The position numbers and the translations under genes are program-made. Positions 1 through 8,022 of a stretch of DNA of 64,000 bases are shown here, piece by piece. Below the pieces are notes generated by a model, which worked only from the letters and a program-made list of their open reading frames with translations, was not told the origin of the DNA and did not search any database. This DNA is from Bacteroidaceae bacterium. GTDB taxonomy: Bacteria > Bacteroidota > Bacteroidia > Bacteroidales > Bacteroidaceae. Every line of letters begins with the position of its first letter. Position 1 is the first letter of the stretch. The stretch is taken from the NCBI GenBank assembly GCA_017649485.1, contig JAGCGS010000048.1, positions 1-64,000 on the forward strand. Reading direction: 5' to 3'.

Positions 1-124
1 AAGACTGCTTTCCGTTTACGGCAGTTTGCTCCCGTTTTTGCGGTTTTCTTCCGTTTATTGGGCACATTTTTACCGTTACCCCGGCAGAATCGGCAAGCTG
101 CTGCTTTGACATGGATTTATACAT
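1..124 (-). CDS. Possible small HTH-like protein, partial at left edge
   Basis: An open frame runs from an ATG at 124 to the window edge without a stop (41 codons seen). Residues 5-17 (MSKQQLADSAGVT) resemble the first helices of small Bacteroidetes DNA-binding proteins, but the following residues do not obviously continue a helix-turn-helix. There is no clear promoter in front of it. It could be a real gene, a fragment or chance; I cannot assign a function. Confidence 0.3.
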   Translation of the reverse strand, partial: MYKSMSKQQLADSAGVTVKMCPINGRKPQKREQTAVNGKQS

Positions 125-152
125 ACTTTGGTGATTAATGGTTAATGTCGAT

Positions 153-263
153 ATGAAGCAATGAAGCTACATATACTAACTTTTATATATAGGAATTACA
201 TTTAGTTGACTATTAAATGTAAGTATATAGAGAAAGTCGCATACACGAGGTTCATTGCTTCAT
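153..263. repeat. Nested inverted repeat, MITE-like
   Basis: A perfect 13-bp inverted repeat (ATGAAGCAATGAA at 153-165, its complement at 251-263) encloses 85 bp. Inside it is a second perfect inverted repeat, TTACATTTA / TAAATGTAA, with a 9-nt loop. No coding sequence, transposase or clear target-site duplication is visible. It could be a miniature element or a large hairpin. I see nothing else of note between 264 and 424. Confidence 0.5.
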
Positions 264-424
264 ACTGGGGTTAGAATGGGAGTTTGGGTTCTGTCGGTTG
301 CTTGGGCTCCTGCACAAAGCCATTATCATGAGCATCAGCAACTATTGCTGGAAAAGCCGAGCGTGTTAGTTCCCTGAGGGCAAAGAATTGACAAGATTTG
401 GGGATTTTGCCAGATGTGTGTTGA

Positions 425-1516
425 TTATTTCTTACCTATTACGATCACTGGATTATCTTCTGCGTCTATACCTAAATTGGCAAGTTCGTCATCTTCCAAG
501 GTGGTGGGGTCAACCACGAAGATATACTCATTGTCTTTTGTAATGCGGCTTGGGAACAAATCCACCTTACCGTCAATGTCATTCGTCAGCCCTTTACCTT
601 CGAGACGGAATCCTTTTCCAGAAGCCTTGTTATATAACATCGGGTAAGTTTCTTTGCCTTGACGAATCAGATAGAAGATCGCATCGCTGTCTTCAGTGAT
701 CCTGTTGACTTGTAAAGGCTGCAAGTCCCTGAACAAGTCAGGCTTGTATCTCATTTCCAAGGAAACGCCCTTGCCGTCAAGCATAAACACGGCATGGGGA
801 TGTTTGCCCTGAAAATCAATATGATAAAGTGTGTCGTTGGTCATATTCTTATAATAGGTTTTGCCTGCATGGCGGTAGAAATAATCATCATTGGTGATAA
901 TCAGCACTACATTTTCAGGATTCTCAAACAATTGTCCATTGGCTATGGAATCGGTCACCTCGCCTTGATTATACAAATACATGCTGTAAGGCTCGTTGCC
1001 CAGCACGATTAGCGATGCACTCACAGCAGCATCAGCACCAAGAGGCGCCATCGTAGGGGTTTCCCCATGCAGGAACAATGTTCTTTTAGCTTCAGTATCG
1101 AGTGATTGGATCACAATCTCATTGGGTTTCCATCCCTTCAGCATCAGTTCGTCGGTCTCCTCTATCAATGCCACATTGCCCCCTCGTAAGGTGGATCTAT
1201 AGCCAGTGTCATCCTGTCCTTTGTGAAGAACTTCCCTAACAAACCTGCCATCTTTACGGGAGAATAGCAGGCAACGATTTCCGTCAATAGAGATTACGTA
1301 CTTTCTTGTCACATAAAACTCAGGATTCCTGCCTATTATGCAAGCTGAATCCGTTTCCAGTTGTATGTATTCGAGGCTTCCCACTGTTCCAGACAGATTG
1401 ACCTTGACAGTCTTCCCAAAATCCTCTGCCGCGTTAATCTGCAGCACTCCCCTTCCTGCTTGCTGGCAGCCAAAGAGGCATAGTAATACCAAACACACTA
1501 ATACTTGTTTTCTCAT
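425..1516 (-). CDS. Six-bladed beta-propeller lipoprotein (BF3164-like)
   Basis: Probable periplasmic or surface lipoprotein of the Bacteroidales six-bladed propeller family. The chosen start at 1516 gives a short signal peptide ending in lipobox LFGC; an upstream in-frame start at 1564 would fall at or before the inferred transcription start, since the -7 element is at 1562-1569. The body has the family's repeating pattern of hydrophobic strands and aspartates and no enzymatic motif. The same family recurs beside precursor and NVEAL genes in this window, and this copy has the same boxed promoter as those loci, so I infer a shared regulon. The ligand is unknown. Confidence 0.8.
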   Translation of the reverse strand: MRKQVLVCLVLLCLFGCQQAGRGVLQINAAEDFGKTVKVNLSGTVGSLEYIQLETDSACIIGRNPEFYVTRKYVISIDGNRCLLFSRKDGRFVREVLHKGQDDTGYRSTLRGGNVALIEETDELMLKGWKPNEIVIQSLDTEAKRTLFLHGETPTMAPLGADAAVSASLIVLGNEPYSMYLYNQGEVTDSIANGQLFENPENVVLIITNDDYFYRHAGKTYYKNMTNDTLYHIDFQGKHPHAVFMLDGKGVSLEMRYKPDLFRDLQPLQVNRITEDSDAIFYLIRQGKETYPMLYNKASGKGFRLEGKGLTNDIDGKVDLFPSRITKDNEYIFVVDPTTLEDDELANLGIDAEDNPVIVIGKK

Positions 1517-1561
1517 TTTCTGTGACTTCCTTGATTTAATATACTCATCGCAATTTAATTG

Positions 1562-1607
1562 CAAATATAGATAAACCTGTGCATTTAGATATCATCAAAA
1601 TGTAATT
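1562..1607 (-). promoter_or_regulatory. Boxed promoter of the propeller gene
   Basis: On the minus strand an 11-bp repeat AATTACATTTT (1597-1607) is followed by a degenerate second repeat GATGATATCTA (1586-1596) and a -7 element TATATTTG (1562-1569). The repeat start lies 38 bp before the -7 element, as at the other boxed promoters. The second repeat is the weakest of the set. Confidence 0.6.
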
Positions 1608-1677
1608 ATTGATAGTGAGGGGCTACTTTTTTACAAGGGAAGAGAGCCGGCATGGTTAGGGTCATCCAGATGTGAGA

Positions 1678-1751
1678 CTATTGCCTGCCAGTTTCTGGCA
1701 GTGTAAAGCTGAATGTACTGCCTTTGCCAGGCTCACTCTTTTTGACAAAAT
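1678..1751 (-). pseudogene. C-terminal scrap of a histidine kinase
   Basis: The minus strand reads SEPGKGSTFSFTLP followed by a few residues and a stop. This is the final strand of a HATPase_c domain and is almost identical to the end of the kinase at 18055-19413. No upstream kinase sequence remains. It is a relic of an extra kinase copy, likely left by recombination between the sensor genes of this island. Confidence 0.75.
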
Positions 1752-1793
1752 GAATACTTTTTAGGATAGCTTTAATCTTTTTCTTCAAAAAAG

Positions 1794-1825
1794 TTTGGCT
1801 ATTCCAAATTAAAGCAGTACCTTTG
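1794..1825 (+). promoter_or_regulatory. Bacteroidetes promoter before the AbiF-type locus
   Basis: TTTG at 1794-1797, 20 bp, then TACCTTTG at 1818-1825: a near-perfect match to the Bacteroidetes sigma consensus. Transcription should start near 1832, just before the hairpin at 1836-1881 and too far upstream of the protein to serve only as its leader. Confidence 0.75.
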
Positions 1826-1830
1826 AATCA

Positions 1831-1885
1831 CTAGAACCCGCCAAGCCTCTCAACGATGCTCAAATGTGCGGGTCGTTTTTTATAC
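1831..1885 (+). ncRNA. Candidate AbiF-associated structured RNA
   Basis: A short transcript is predicted between the promoter and the Abi gene. It holds inverted arms ACCCGC (1836-1841) and GCGGGT (1868-1873), a 26-nt loop and a T-run (1876-1881). AbiF/Abi_2 HEPN-type proteins are known to be preceded by a conserved structured RNA; a strong promoter, small hairpin RNA and terminator directly before this gene fits that layout. The hairpin could instead be a plain terminator. Covariance is not testable here. Confidence 0.5.
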
Positions 1886-2390
1886 AAAGAACAATAGAAT
1901 TCCTTTCCAGAAGCCGTACACCAGTGCGCACGACCTTGTCTGTCTCTTGCAGTCAAGAGGATTGACAATTACAGATACTGCTAAGGCTGAGAGTTATCTC
2001 GAATACATAGGCTATTACCGATTGTCAGCCTATATGTATCCTTTATTACAGATGCCAAAGGAGCAACATCGTTATAAACCGAACTCAACGTTCAGCCAAG
2101 TAATGATGCTCTATCGTTTCGACAAGAAGCTTCGCCTGCTTATCTTTAATGAGATAGAGAAGATTGAAGTGGCAGTAAGAAGTGCTATTGTCAATATCGG
2201 CTGTGACATGACGGGCAATCCCTTCTGGATGACAGATAGTGGCAACTTCATCGATGCAGCAAAGTTCCGTCACACAATGGACTTGATTGATGCGTTGCTG
2301 ACTAATTACCCATCTATCGACACGAATGCAATGGGATTCCCTCACGGTTGGGAAAATGAACCGTTGTGGAACACACCTGTTACTTTATAA
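1866..2390 (+). pseudogene. Abi_2/AbiF-type abortive-infection protein, internally deleted
   Basis: Abi_2 (AbiD/AbiF) family, phage-defence proteins with a HEPN-like RNase fold. The N-terminal signature is clear (LLQSRGLTI..., then YIGYYRLSAYMYPLL at about 47-61, and LYRFDKKLRLLIFNEIEKIEVAVRS at about 81-105, here shown only in part as FDKKLRLLIFNEIEK). Family members are about 300 residues; this one is 174. After residue about 145 it jumps directly to the family's usual C-terminus (AMGFPHGWENEPLW), so roughly 120-130 residues carrying the expected RxxxxH motif are missing. The only start seen is a GTG inside the hairpin; an original ATG near 1890 may be lost. Probably inactive. Confidence 0.75.
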
Positions 2391-2396
2391 AGCGAG

Positions 2397-3770
2397 TCAC
2401 TTCTGGGGCAAAGTAAAACTGAAGACACTGCCTTTGCCCGGCTCACCCTCAACCCATAGCTTGCCCCCGTGGGCAAGCACCAACTGCCGGGCATTGGCCA
2501 GTCCCATGCCATGCCCCTTGCGATAACGGTCTTCAGGTTGTTCAATACGATAATAAGGTCTGAATATCTTCTTGAAGTATCGTGGCTCGATGCCCCATCC
2601 ATTATCCTTCACTGACACTAACAGGGCGTTGTTTTGCAAAGTAAGTACCACCAGCACCTCAACCCCTGCATCGGCATACTTCACCGCATTCTCCACCAAG
2701 TTACGAAGAATACGCTCAACCTTGTCGGCATCCACCTTTGGCATTAGGTCTTGAGGTAATTGGTTGTCAATGCTGATGTTATGCTGCTTGGAGTGATATA
2801 CTATATCTACTTCTTGCTTCACCTTATCCGCCAAAGCAGCTAAATCTACAGGCTCACGGCTGATTGTTGTCCTTACCCCATCTTCACCAACAGTGTCAGC
2901 CAATGTCTCGATCTCATGCAACAGGTGCTGCATCATTGTTTCGTTTTTCTCTAATGGCTTGGCTTCCGGGTCATTCTGATGCCTGTATTTCACCATACCG
3001 AGCAGGGTGACAGCCGTGCCCACAGGTGATTTCAGGTCATGGATGATGCCTTTGGAAGCTATCTCTCTCCTGCGTGACATCTGTTCTTTATGGCGTATCA
3101 CTCTCAATTGCAGCACCACACAACCCAATAACAGCAACATCAGCAGTGCATTTGAGATTAGAGTCAGTATCTCCTGCTTGGCAAACTGGCTCATGGGAAT
3201 GTCAGCTTCCAAACGCAGAGTCTGCAATCCTTTCAAACCTATGGCTTGTGTCTTGATAAAATTGCCATGCCTGAACGGGAAGTCACCGATTGAATCCATC
3301 ACCTTTTCGTCCTTATCCAAAAGGACAAAGCGGTGTGGTAATTGCATCTTCATCCGATTGATGAAGATACTGTCTAATATGGGAAGTTTGATATAGTCAC
3401 CACGCCGGATATAATTGTCTTGGCTTTGCTGCTGGCTTATCTCTGCCGATGTGCCTATTGCACCTTCTTCCCTTGCCTTGGTTACGTTAATGGTGTCTTT
3501 GGCACCTGGCAGTTTGCTAATGCTGTCCAGCATGGCAGGCGTCATGTCTTCCATTCGTATCCGCACAATGGCATGAGTTTTCTCTGGTTTGTGTCCGTTA
3601 AGTAGCACACCCCTGATATGCAGCTCATCATCTATGGCTATGGACAAAGCCTGCTTCAGCTTATCTTCAATTTCCAGCTTGTAGTTCCTATAGATGCTGT
3701 CAATATGGTTTATCTGCAGCAGGATGATGGCAACAATGGCACAAATAGCTATGCAGTAGTACTTTTTCAT
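2397..3770 (-). CDS. Sensor histidine kinase (pair 1)
   Basis: Membrane histidine kinase of 457 residues. Transmembrane segments lie at about 5-20 and 200-222, enclosing a periplasmic sensor region of about 180 residues with no recognised domain. The H-box IIHDLKSPV gives His244 as the phosphorylation site. The ATPase domain has N-box NLVENAVKYA, G1 DNGWGI and G2 GHGMGLA, all intact. Its start overlaps the regulator gene's stop by 4 bp, so the two are co-translated. It is 40-50% like the second kinase at 18055, judged by eye. The signal is unknown; the setting suggests a peptide or envelope stress. Confidence 0.93.
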   Translation of the reverse strand: MKKYYCIAICAIVAIILLQINHIDSIYRNYKLEIEDKLKQALSIAIDDELHIRGVLLNGHKPEKTHAIVRIRMEDMTPAMLDSISKLPGAKDTINVTKAREEGAIGTSAEISQQQSQDNYIRRGDYIKLPILDSIFINRMKMQLPHRFVLLDKDEKVMDSIGDFPFRHGNFIKTQAIGLKGLQTLRLEADIPMSQFAKQEILTLISNALLMLLLLGCVVLQLRVIRHKEQMSRRREIASKGIIHDLKSPVGTAVTLLGMVKYRHQNDPEAKPLEKNETMMQHLLHEIETLADTVGEDGVRTTISREPVDLAALADKVKQEVDIVYHSKQHNISIDNQLPQDLMPKVDADKVERILRNLVENAVKYADAGVEVLVVLTLQNNALLVSVKDNGWGIEPRYFKKIFRPYYRIEQPEDRYRKGHGMGLANARQLVLAHGGKLWVEGEPGKGSVFSFTLPQK

Positions 3771-4435
3771 ATCCCGTTAATGCATAGTTTATAACCTACT
3801 CCCTCAACAGTTTGGATACTGATGCCCGTGTCAGCTTTTAATATCCTCCGAAGCTGGCTCACCATGTTATTCAAGGATAAGTCGTTACCCAGTTCATCAT
3901 GCCAGATGTTCATGTATATCTCCTGGCGGCTTACTGTCTGTCCCTTATTAGCAATTAGCATTTTAAGCAAAATGGTCTGATATTTAGTAAGCTTGATCTC
4001 TGTGTCATAATATGAAAGTTTCTGCCCCTTTACATCAAACATGAAAGAGCCGATATTTTCAATCTGTTTATTGAAGACTAAATTTCTTCTCAATGCATTG
4101 ATTTGGGCCAACACCTCTATACTGCTAACGGGCTTCTTTAAATAGGTTATGCCCCCTGCGCCCAGGGCCCTGGTTACTTCTGCACTGTCGGTATGAGATG
4201 ACATGAAGAGGATTATCGCAAAAGGAGCGGCTGCTTTTATCTTGGGCAATGCTTGCACTCCATCACCGTCATTGAATTCTATATCCAATAGGATGATATC
4301 GGGCATGATTTTCCCCACCTTAACACCAACATCATCAAGGCTATACAGGCTAAAGGCTTCATCACCATTCTCAGTGATGGCTATCTCTAATGCCATGCAC
4401 AGAGCTTCATCATCATCTATCGTAAGTATTTTCAT
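3767..4435 (-). CDS. OmpR/PhoB-family response regulator (pair 1)
   Basis: Receiver domain (about 1-115) with acidic pocket DDD at 7-9, phospho-acceptor Asp51 (ILLDIEF) and the conserved Lys in YLKKP near 100. The C-terminal half is a winged helix (TKYQTILLKMLIANKGQTV, then the ...EIYMNIW and NMVSQLRRIL helices), the OmpR/PhoB DNA-binding type. It is divergent from the precursor at 4642, whose promoter has the 11-bp direct repeats expected for such a regulator. Partner of the kinase at 2397. A remnant of this gene's first 18 codons lies at 10080-10134. Confidence 0.93.
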   Translation of the reverse strand: MKILTIDDDEALCMALEIAITENGDEAFSLYSLDDVGVKVGKIMPDIILLDIEFNDGDGVQALPKIKAAAPFAIILFMSSHTDSAEVTRALGAGGITYLKKPVSSIEVLAQINALRRNLVFNKQIENIGSFMFDVKGQKLSYYDTEIKLTKYQTILLKMLIANKGQTVSRQEIYMNIWHDELGNDLSLNNMVSQLRRILKADTGISIQTVEGVGYKLCINGI

Positions 4436-4559
4436 TTCGTGTTCATCCTTTGTTCTGCCTGCAAAGTTATCATATTATTTCAAGATTTCCGGCTTTTATC
4501 CTGAGCAAAAAGGCAACAGAACTTCCGTTTAGTATTTATTAACACTTTTTGAAGGTGTT

Positions 4560-4606
4560 GATTATATCTCAGTTATATACACATTTAAAAATAATGCACT
4601 TCTTTG
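4560..4606 (+). promoter_or_regulatory. Boxed promoter of the first precursor operon
   Basis: TTATAT occurs twice exactly 11 bp apart (repeats GATTATATCTC 4560-4570 and AGTTATATACA 4571-4581). The -7 position, 39 bp from the repeat start, holds CTTCTTTG (4599-4606), a weaker match to TAnnTTTG. A weak core plus activator sites suggests dependence on a response regulator. Confidence 0.6.
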
Positions 4607-4641
4607 CAAAAACTTTATGTTAAACTTAAAAATGAATCATT

Positions 4642-4776
4642 ATGGATAAGAAATTAACAACATTGACGAAAGATGAGCTTGCCAACTTAAAAGGTGGCAA
4701 ATGGGTATGGGATGAAGAAACCCATTCATGGGTTTGGGTAGAGGAAATCAGCGGAAATGGTGGCGAAGGCATGTAG
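4642..4776 (+). CDS. W-rich double-glycine-leader peptide precursor, copy 1
   Basis: A 44-residue peptide. Leader MDKKLTTLTKDELANLKGG has the amphipathic start and the GG cleavage site typical of peptides exported by C39-peptidase ABC transporters. The predicted core is 25 residues with three tryptophans in WVW and HSWVWV and a glycine-rich tail, and no cysteine. A near-identical second copy lies at 10341. It is followed 37 bp later by another precursor, so they probably share a transcript from the boxed promoter. I do not know the modification; Trp crosslinking by a radical SAM enzyme is only a guess. Confidence 0.75.
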   Translation: MDKKLTTLTKDELANLKGGKWVWDEETHSWVWVEEISGNGGEGM

Positions 4777-4813
4777 AAGTACATTGTTTTATTAACTTTA
4801 AAATTTAAATATT

Positions 4814-5020
4814 ATGAAAAAGCTTAGTAGTATTAAGTTAGCTCAACTGAATGAGCAGGAATTGAGCAAGCGAGAAATGAATCGACTTGTGGGTGGAGCA
4901 TCTTATTGTTGCATATGCGGATGTCAAACAAATGGGGAAACCATGTTTTTGTTGAATGAAAATACTGTCAACAATGCTTCTTCAAATAGACCAGGTTTTT
5001 TATATGGGAATGAAGCTTAG
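4814..5020 (+). CDS. GG-Bacteroidales RiPP precursor (TIGR04149-like), copy A
   Basis: 68-residue precursor. The leader ...SIKLAQLNEQELSKREMNRL then VGG matches the GG-Bacteroidales natural-product precursor family, processed after the double glycine and usually modified by a radical SAM enzyme. The core begins ASYCCICGCQ (four Cys), then a variable polar part and the tail SSNRPGFLYGN shared with the copy at 6507. A perfect hairpin (5026-5059) separates it from the propeller gene, which would let the peptide be made in excess. Signs of maturation genes nearby are all damaged. Confidence 0.85.
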   Translation: MKKLSSIKLAQLNEQELSKREMNRLVGGASYCCICGCQTNGETMFLLNENTVNNASSNRPGFLYGNEA

Positions 5021-5025
5021 TTTTC

Positions 5026-5059
5026 TAATCAAGGTTAGGATTTTTCTTAACCTTGATTA
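5026..5059 (+). terminator. Hairpin between precursor A and its propeller
   Basis: Perfect 12-bp stem (TAATCAAGGTTA / TAACCTTGATTA) with a 10-nt loop. No T-run follows and the next gene starts 16 bp later, so it more likely attenuates or stabilises the upstream message than fully terminates. Confidence 0.6.
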
Positions 5060-5074
5060 AACATTAAGGAGAAT

Positions 5075-6307
5075 ATGAGACTTACTTTTTCACTTTTTGC
5101 GCAAGCCATAATTATTTGCTCGATTTATATTTCATGTAAGAATAATGATTATCCTAGATACATATTGGACACAGCTCCGGTAATTGCTCGGCCTGTAACT
5201 AACATGTATGGTGACACCATTATTGTATGTAACATTGGCTTATTAAAAGACACCATTGACTTTCCCATGAGTCTGCTGTTTTCTGAGTTTGAAATGGTGA
5301 AGTTGGATGACAGGGATGAAGCCATCATGGACTTAATCTATACTTCTGCTGTGAGTGAGAATTATTTAGTATTAAATTCATATAATAATGGAATCAAGCT
5401 GTATAGCAGACAAGGTGAATACATTACTGACATTTCAAGACGAGGGAATGGGCCAGATGAATATCGGATAGGGGCAGACAATATGGTAATTGATGAGAGT
5501 GAGAACTGTATTTATATCTCAGGATCATATCTCAATAAAATACTAGTGTTTGATTTAAAAGGTAATCCGCTTCAACACATACCATTGGCTATTGAGAAAT
5601 ATGCCCGAACTATCAGATTCCGCATTGATAAAGGTAAACAGCTTTTTTATATGGCTCAAGGAAGTCTGTCATCAGAAAATGACCTTGCCTATTGGATACA
5701 GGATAAGGATGGTAACATGATCAATCAAGTATCAGCAGGTCATTTAGCTGTAGAAGGAGCCGACTTTTCCAACAGATTAGGTGAGATTATGAATACTACT
5801 GCATTAGATTATGCCATTGGTTATTGGTGGGTTGAAGATAGAATTGATTCTCTTTATCAATATGACCCTTCAAAAAATCGCATTATACCTGTATTTACAG
5901 CTAACTTAACTAGCATTCCTACATATCACATGTATATTGACCTACCATGTCATTTTTTAATACAAATGGGAGACTATGGTGGTGTGTTGACTAATTATAA
6001 ACATATTCTAATTGACAAACAGACTCTTAAAGGGAGTTATGTTAGGTTCAAATATGATATGCTTGGGAATATGGGTGGGCAAGATTGGTTGAGTTTCCGC
6101 CATGGTGTCTTTATAAACAGCATTGCGCCCTATGAATTATTAAATAAATGGCAAGGTAGCGAAGGTTTTTCTGAATTGCCTCCTAATATGGAGAAATTCA
6201 TGAAGTACATTCAAACTCATGACACAGAAGACATGAACAACGTGGTGCTGATAGGCAAGCTTAAACAGAATCTGGACGAAGAGTTTGTTTTACATGATAT
6301 GAACTAG
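5075..6307 (+). CDS. Six-bladed propeller lipoprotein paired with precursor A
   Basis: 410 residues with a signal peptide ending in a lipobox-like ISC at about residue 20-21, then a propeller body. It is the sister of the protein at 6770: the segments DTIDFPMSLLFS, LTSIPTYH, LIQMGDYGG and the end (DTEDMNNVVLIGKLKQ) are shared, while the central blades differ. Lipoproteins of this family are often encoded next to GG-leader precursors in Bacteroidales. I infer a surface or periplasmic partner, for example an immunity or capture protein for the peptide, but nothing in the sequence proves this. Confidence 0.82.
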   Translation: MRLTFSLFAQAIIICSIYISCKNNDYPRYILDTAPVIARPVTNMYGDTIIVCNIGLLKDTIDFPMSLLFSEFEMVKLDDRDEAIMDLIYTSAVSENYLVLNSYNNGIKLYSRQGEYITDISRRGNGPDEYRIGADNMVIDESENCIYISGSYLNKILVFDLKGNPLQHIPLAIEKYARTIRFRIDKGKQLFYMAQGSLSSENDLAYWIQDKDGNMINQVSAGHLAVEGADFSNRLGEIMNTTALDYAIGYWWVEDRIDSLYQYDPSKNRIIPVFTANLTSIPTYHMYIDLPCHFLIQMGDYGGVLTNYKHILIDKQTLKGSYVRFKYDMLGNMGGQDWLSFRHGVFINSIAPYELLNKWQGSEGFSELPPNMEKFMKYIQTHDTEDMNNVVLIGKLKQNLDEEFVLHDMN

Positions 6308-6359
6308 TAATAAATAGTGATTACTCTAAAAGAGTTGAAAGTATCTAATAAGAAAGAAA

Positions 6360-6488
6360 ATGAAAGATTATCTAATAACGACAGCCAAGTCATGTAACAA
6401 GTATCTGTATGCTGATGCTGCCAAATATAGTATTTATATACCTGATGCTTTTTATAAAACTTTTGGTAATGAAGATAGCAATGATTAA
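6360..6488 (+). CDS. 42-residue ORF between the two precursor-propeller cassettes
   Basis: ATG at 6360 with a purine-rich leader (AAGAAAGAAAA). Encodes a polar peptide with KSCNKYLYADAAKYSIY in the middle and acidic end FGNEDSND; no GG leader, signal peptide or membrane helix. It sits 52 bp after one propeller and 18 bp before the next precursor. It may be a real small protein or the N-terminal remnant of a lost maturation gene. Confidence 0.35.
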   Translation: MKDYLITTAKSCNKYLYADAAKYSIYIPDAFYKTFGNEDSND

Positions 6489-6506
6489 TCTTTAAAATTA
6501 ATGCCT

Positions 6507-6713
6507 ATGAAGAAATTAAACAGTATTAAGTTGGCTCAACTTAACGAGCAGGAGTTGAGCAAAAGGGAAATGAACCGCCTTATTGGTGGTGCTGAGTTGT
6601 GTTGCATCTGTGGTTGTGAAGATAATCAAATGACGAGGGGGCTTTTAAATTCATACACAGCACACAATGCTTCCTCAGACCTCCCCGGTTTTTTGTATGG
6701 TAATGCAAATTGA
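6507..6713 (+). CDS. GG-Bacteroidales RiPP precursor (TIGR04149-like), copy B
   Basis: Close paralogue of the precursor at 4814: leader MKKLNSIKLAQLNEQELSK and an IGG site, core starting AELCCICGCED with four Cys, and the shared tail SSDLPGFLYGN. I chose ATG 6507 rather than 6501 because it matches the start of the paralogue. The middle of the core (DNQMTRGLLNSYTA) differs, so the two would give distinct products from one scaffold. It is followed by a perfect hairpin and then its own propeller gene. Confidence 0.85.
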   Translation: MKKLNSIKLAQLNEQELSKREMNRLIGGAELCCICGCEDNQMTRGLLNSYTAHNASSDLPGFLYGNAN

Positions 6714-6723
6714 GAACACATGA

Positions 6724-6755
6724 TTTGAGGTTAGGGATTAATCCCTAACCTCAAA
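6724..6755 (+). terminator. Perfect hairpin between precursor B and its propeller
   Basis: A 32-bp perfect palindrome whose arm is TTTGAGGTTAGGGATT, 10 bp after the precursor stop and 14 bp before the propeller start. Same position as the hairpin at 5026 but with unrelated sequence, so the structure rather than the sequence is kept. Confidence 0.65.
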
Positions 6756-6769
6756 CTGAAAAATAAAAT

Positions 6770-8014
6770 ATGATAAACAAACTAACCAAATTATATTGTG
6801 CTATTTTTACAGTACTATCATGTTCTTGTAATAAAGAAGTGATTAATATTAATTCTCCATTGGATGCTTCTCCTGTTATAGCACAAGAAATTGTTACCCA
6901 AAAAGGAGATACAATGATAGTTTGTAATACAGACTTGATTAATGACACCATTGACTTTCCCATGAGTCTGTTATTTTCTGACTTTGAGATGGTGAAATTA
7001 GATGATAGAGACGATGCTTTGATTGACATGATAGCCATTATGAATGTTAGTTCACGGCATTTGGCATTATATTCCTATTATAATGGCATCAAACTATTTG
7101 ATAGGCAAGGTAACTACATTACTAATGTTTCAAAGATGGGACAAGGACCAGAGGATTATCCTTATGGGCTTGACTATATGTATATTGATGAGCCTTATAA
7201 TAGGTTGTATTTTTCTACTATTATTGGTGATAAAATAATGTCATTTGATTTGGGAGGTGGTTCTTACAAACCTATTCCTTTAGCGAGGCAAAAGCTCTCA
7301 AATCGCATAAAGTTTGAAATTGACAATAAGAGGCAAAGGGTTATTGTGGCTCATGGAGGTTTATACGAGGCTGATGAACCTGCTTATTGGGTTCAAGATT
7401 TGGATGGCAATATGATTCAACAGTTGCCAGCTGGTCATTTAGCAGCCGTTGATGGAGGAGGCTTAAACAATGGATTAGGTGAGTTGTTTAACACTTCGGC
7501 TTTCGATTATGCTATTGGTTATTGGTGGAGAGAAAACCGAATTGACACTTTGTACCATTATGATGTGACTTCCAATCTCATGAGACCTGTCTTTACTGCA
7601 AATCTCACAAGTATCCCAACGTATCATTTATACATAGAGCTTCCTTGTCACTACTTAATACAAATGGGAGATTATGGCGGTACACTCACGAATTATAAGC
7701 ACATTCTGATAGACAAACAAACGTTGAAAGGAAGTTATGTTCGATTCAAATTTGATATGTTAGGCAATTTGAATGGTCAAGAATGGTTAAGATTTCGTCG
7801 TGGTATTTTTATGAAAGGTATATCTCCTTATGAGTTATTAGAGAAATGGCAAGGCAGTAATGACTTTTCCGAGCTGCCACCTAATATGGCAAAATTCATG
7901 AGATATCTGCAAACGCATGATACCGAAGATATGAATAGTGTGGTATTGATAGGCAAACTCAAACAAAGCAAAGACGAAGAGTTTGTTTTACATGATATGA
8001 ATTTCAACGATTAG
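6770..8014 (+). CDS. Six-bladed propeller lipoprotein paired with precursor B
   Basis: 414 residues; signal peptide with lipobox-type LSCSC near residues 16-20, then the same propeller architecture as the protein at 5075. The first third after the signal and the last third are strongly conserved between the two, while the middle (about 75-230) has drifted. The pairing precursor, hairpin, propeller is thus repeated twice in tandem, which argues for a functional unit of peptide plus cognate lipoprotein. Followed 8 bp later by the LanC-like gene, so likely co-transcribed. Confidence 0.82.
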   Translation: MINKLTKLYCAIFTVLSCSCNKEVININSPLDASPVIAQEIVTQKGDTMIVCNTDLINDTIDFPMSLLFSDFEMVKLDDRDDALIDMIAIMNVSSRHLALYSYYNGIKLFDRQGNYITNVSKMGQGPEDYPYGLDYMYIDEPYNRLYFSTIIGDKIMSFDLGGGSYKPIPLARQKLSNRIKFEIDNKRQRVIVAHGGLYEADEPAYWVQDLDGNMIQQLPAGHLAAVDGGGLNNGLGELFNTSAFDYAIGYWWRENRIDTLYHYDVTSNLMRPVFTANLTSIPTYHLYIELPCHYLIQMGDYGGTLTNYKHILIDKQTLKGSYVRFKFDMLGNLNGQEWLRFRRGIFMKGISPYELLEKWQGSNDFSELPPNMAKFMRYLQTHDTEDMNSVVLIGKLKQSKDEEFVLHDMNFND

Positions 8015-8022
8015 TCTCTAAG

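Noticed and set aside
2085-2345. Minus-strand frame opposite the Abi gene
   Set aside because: It mirrors the coding frame of the Abi_2 sequence, which has clear family motifs on the plus strand.
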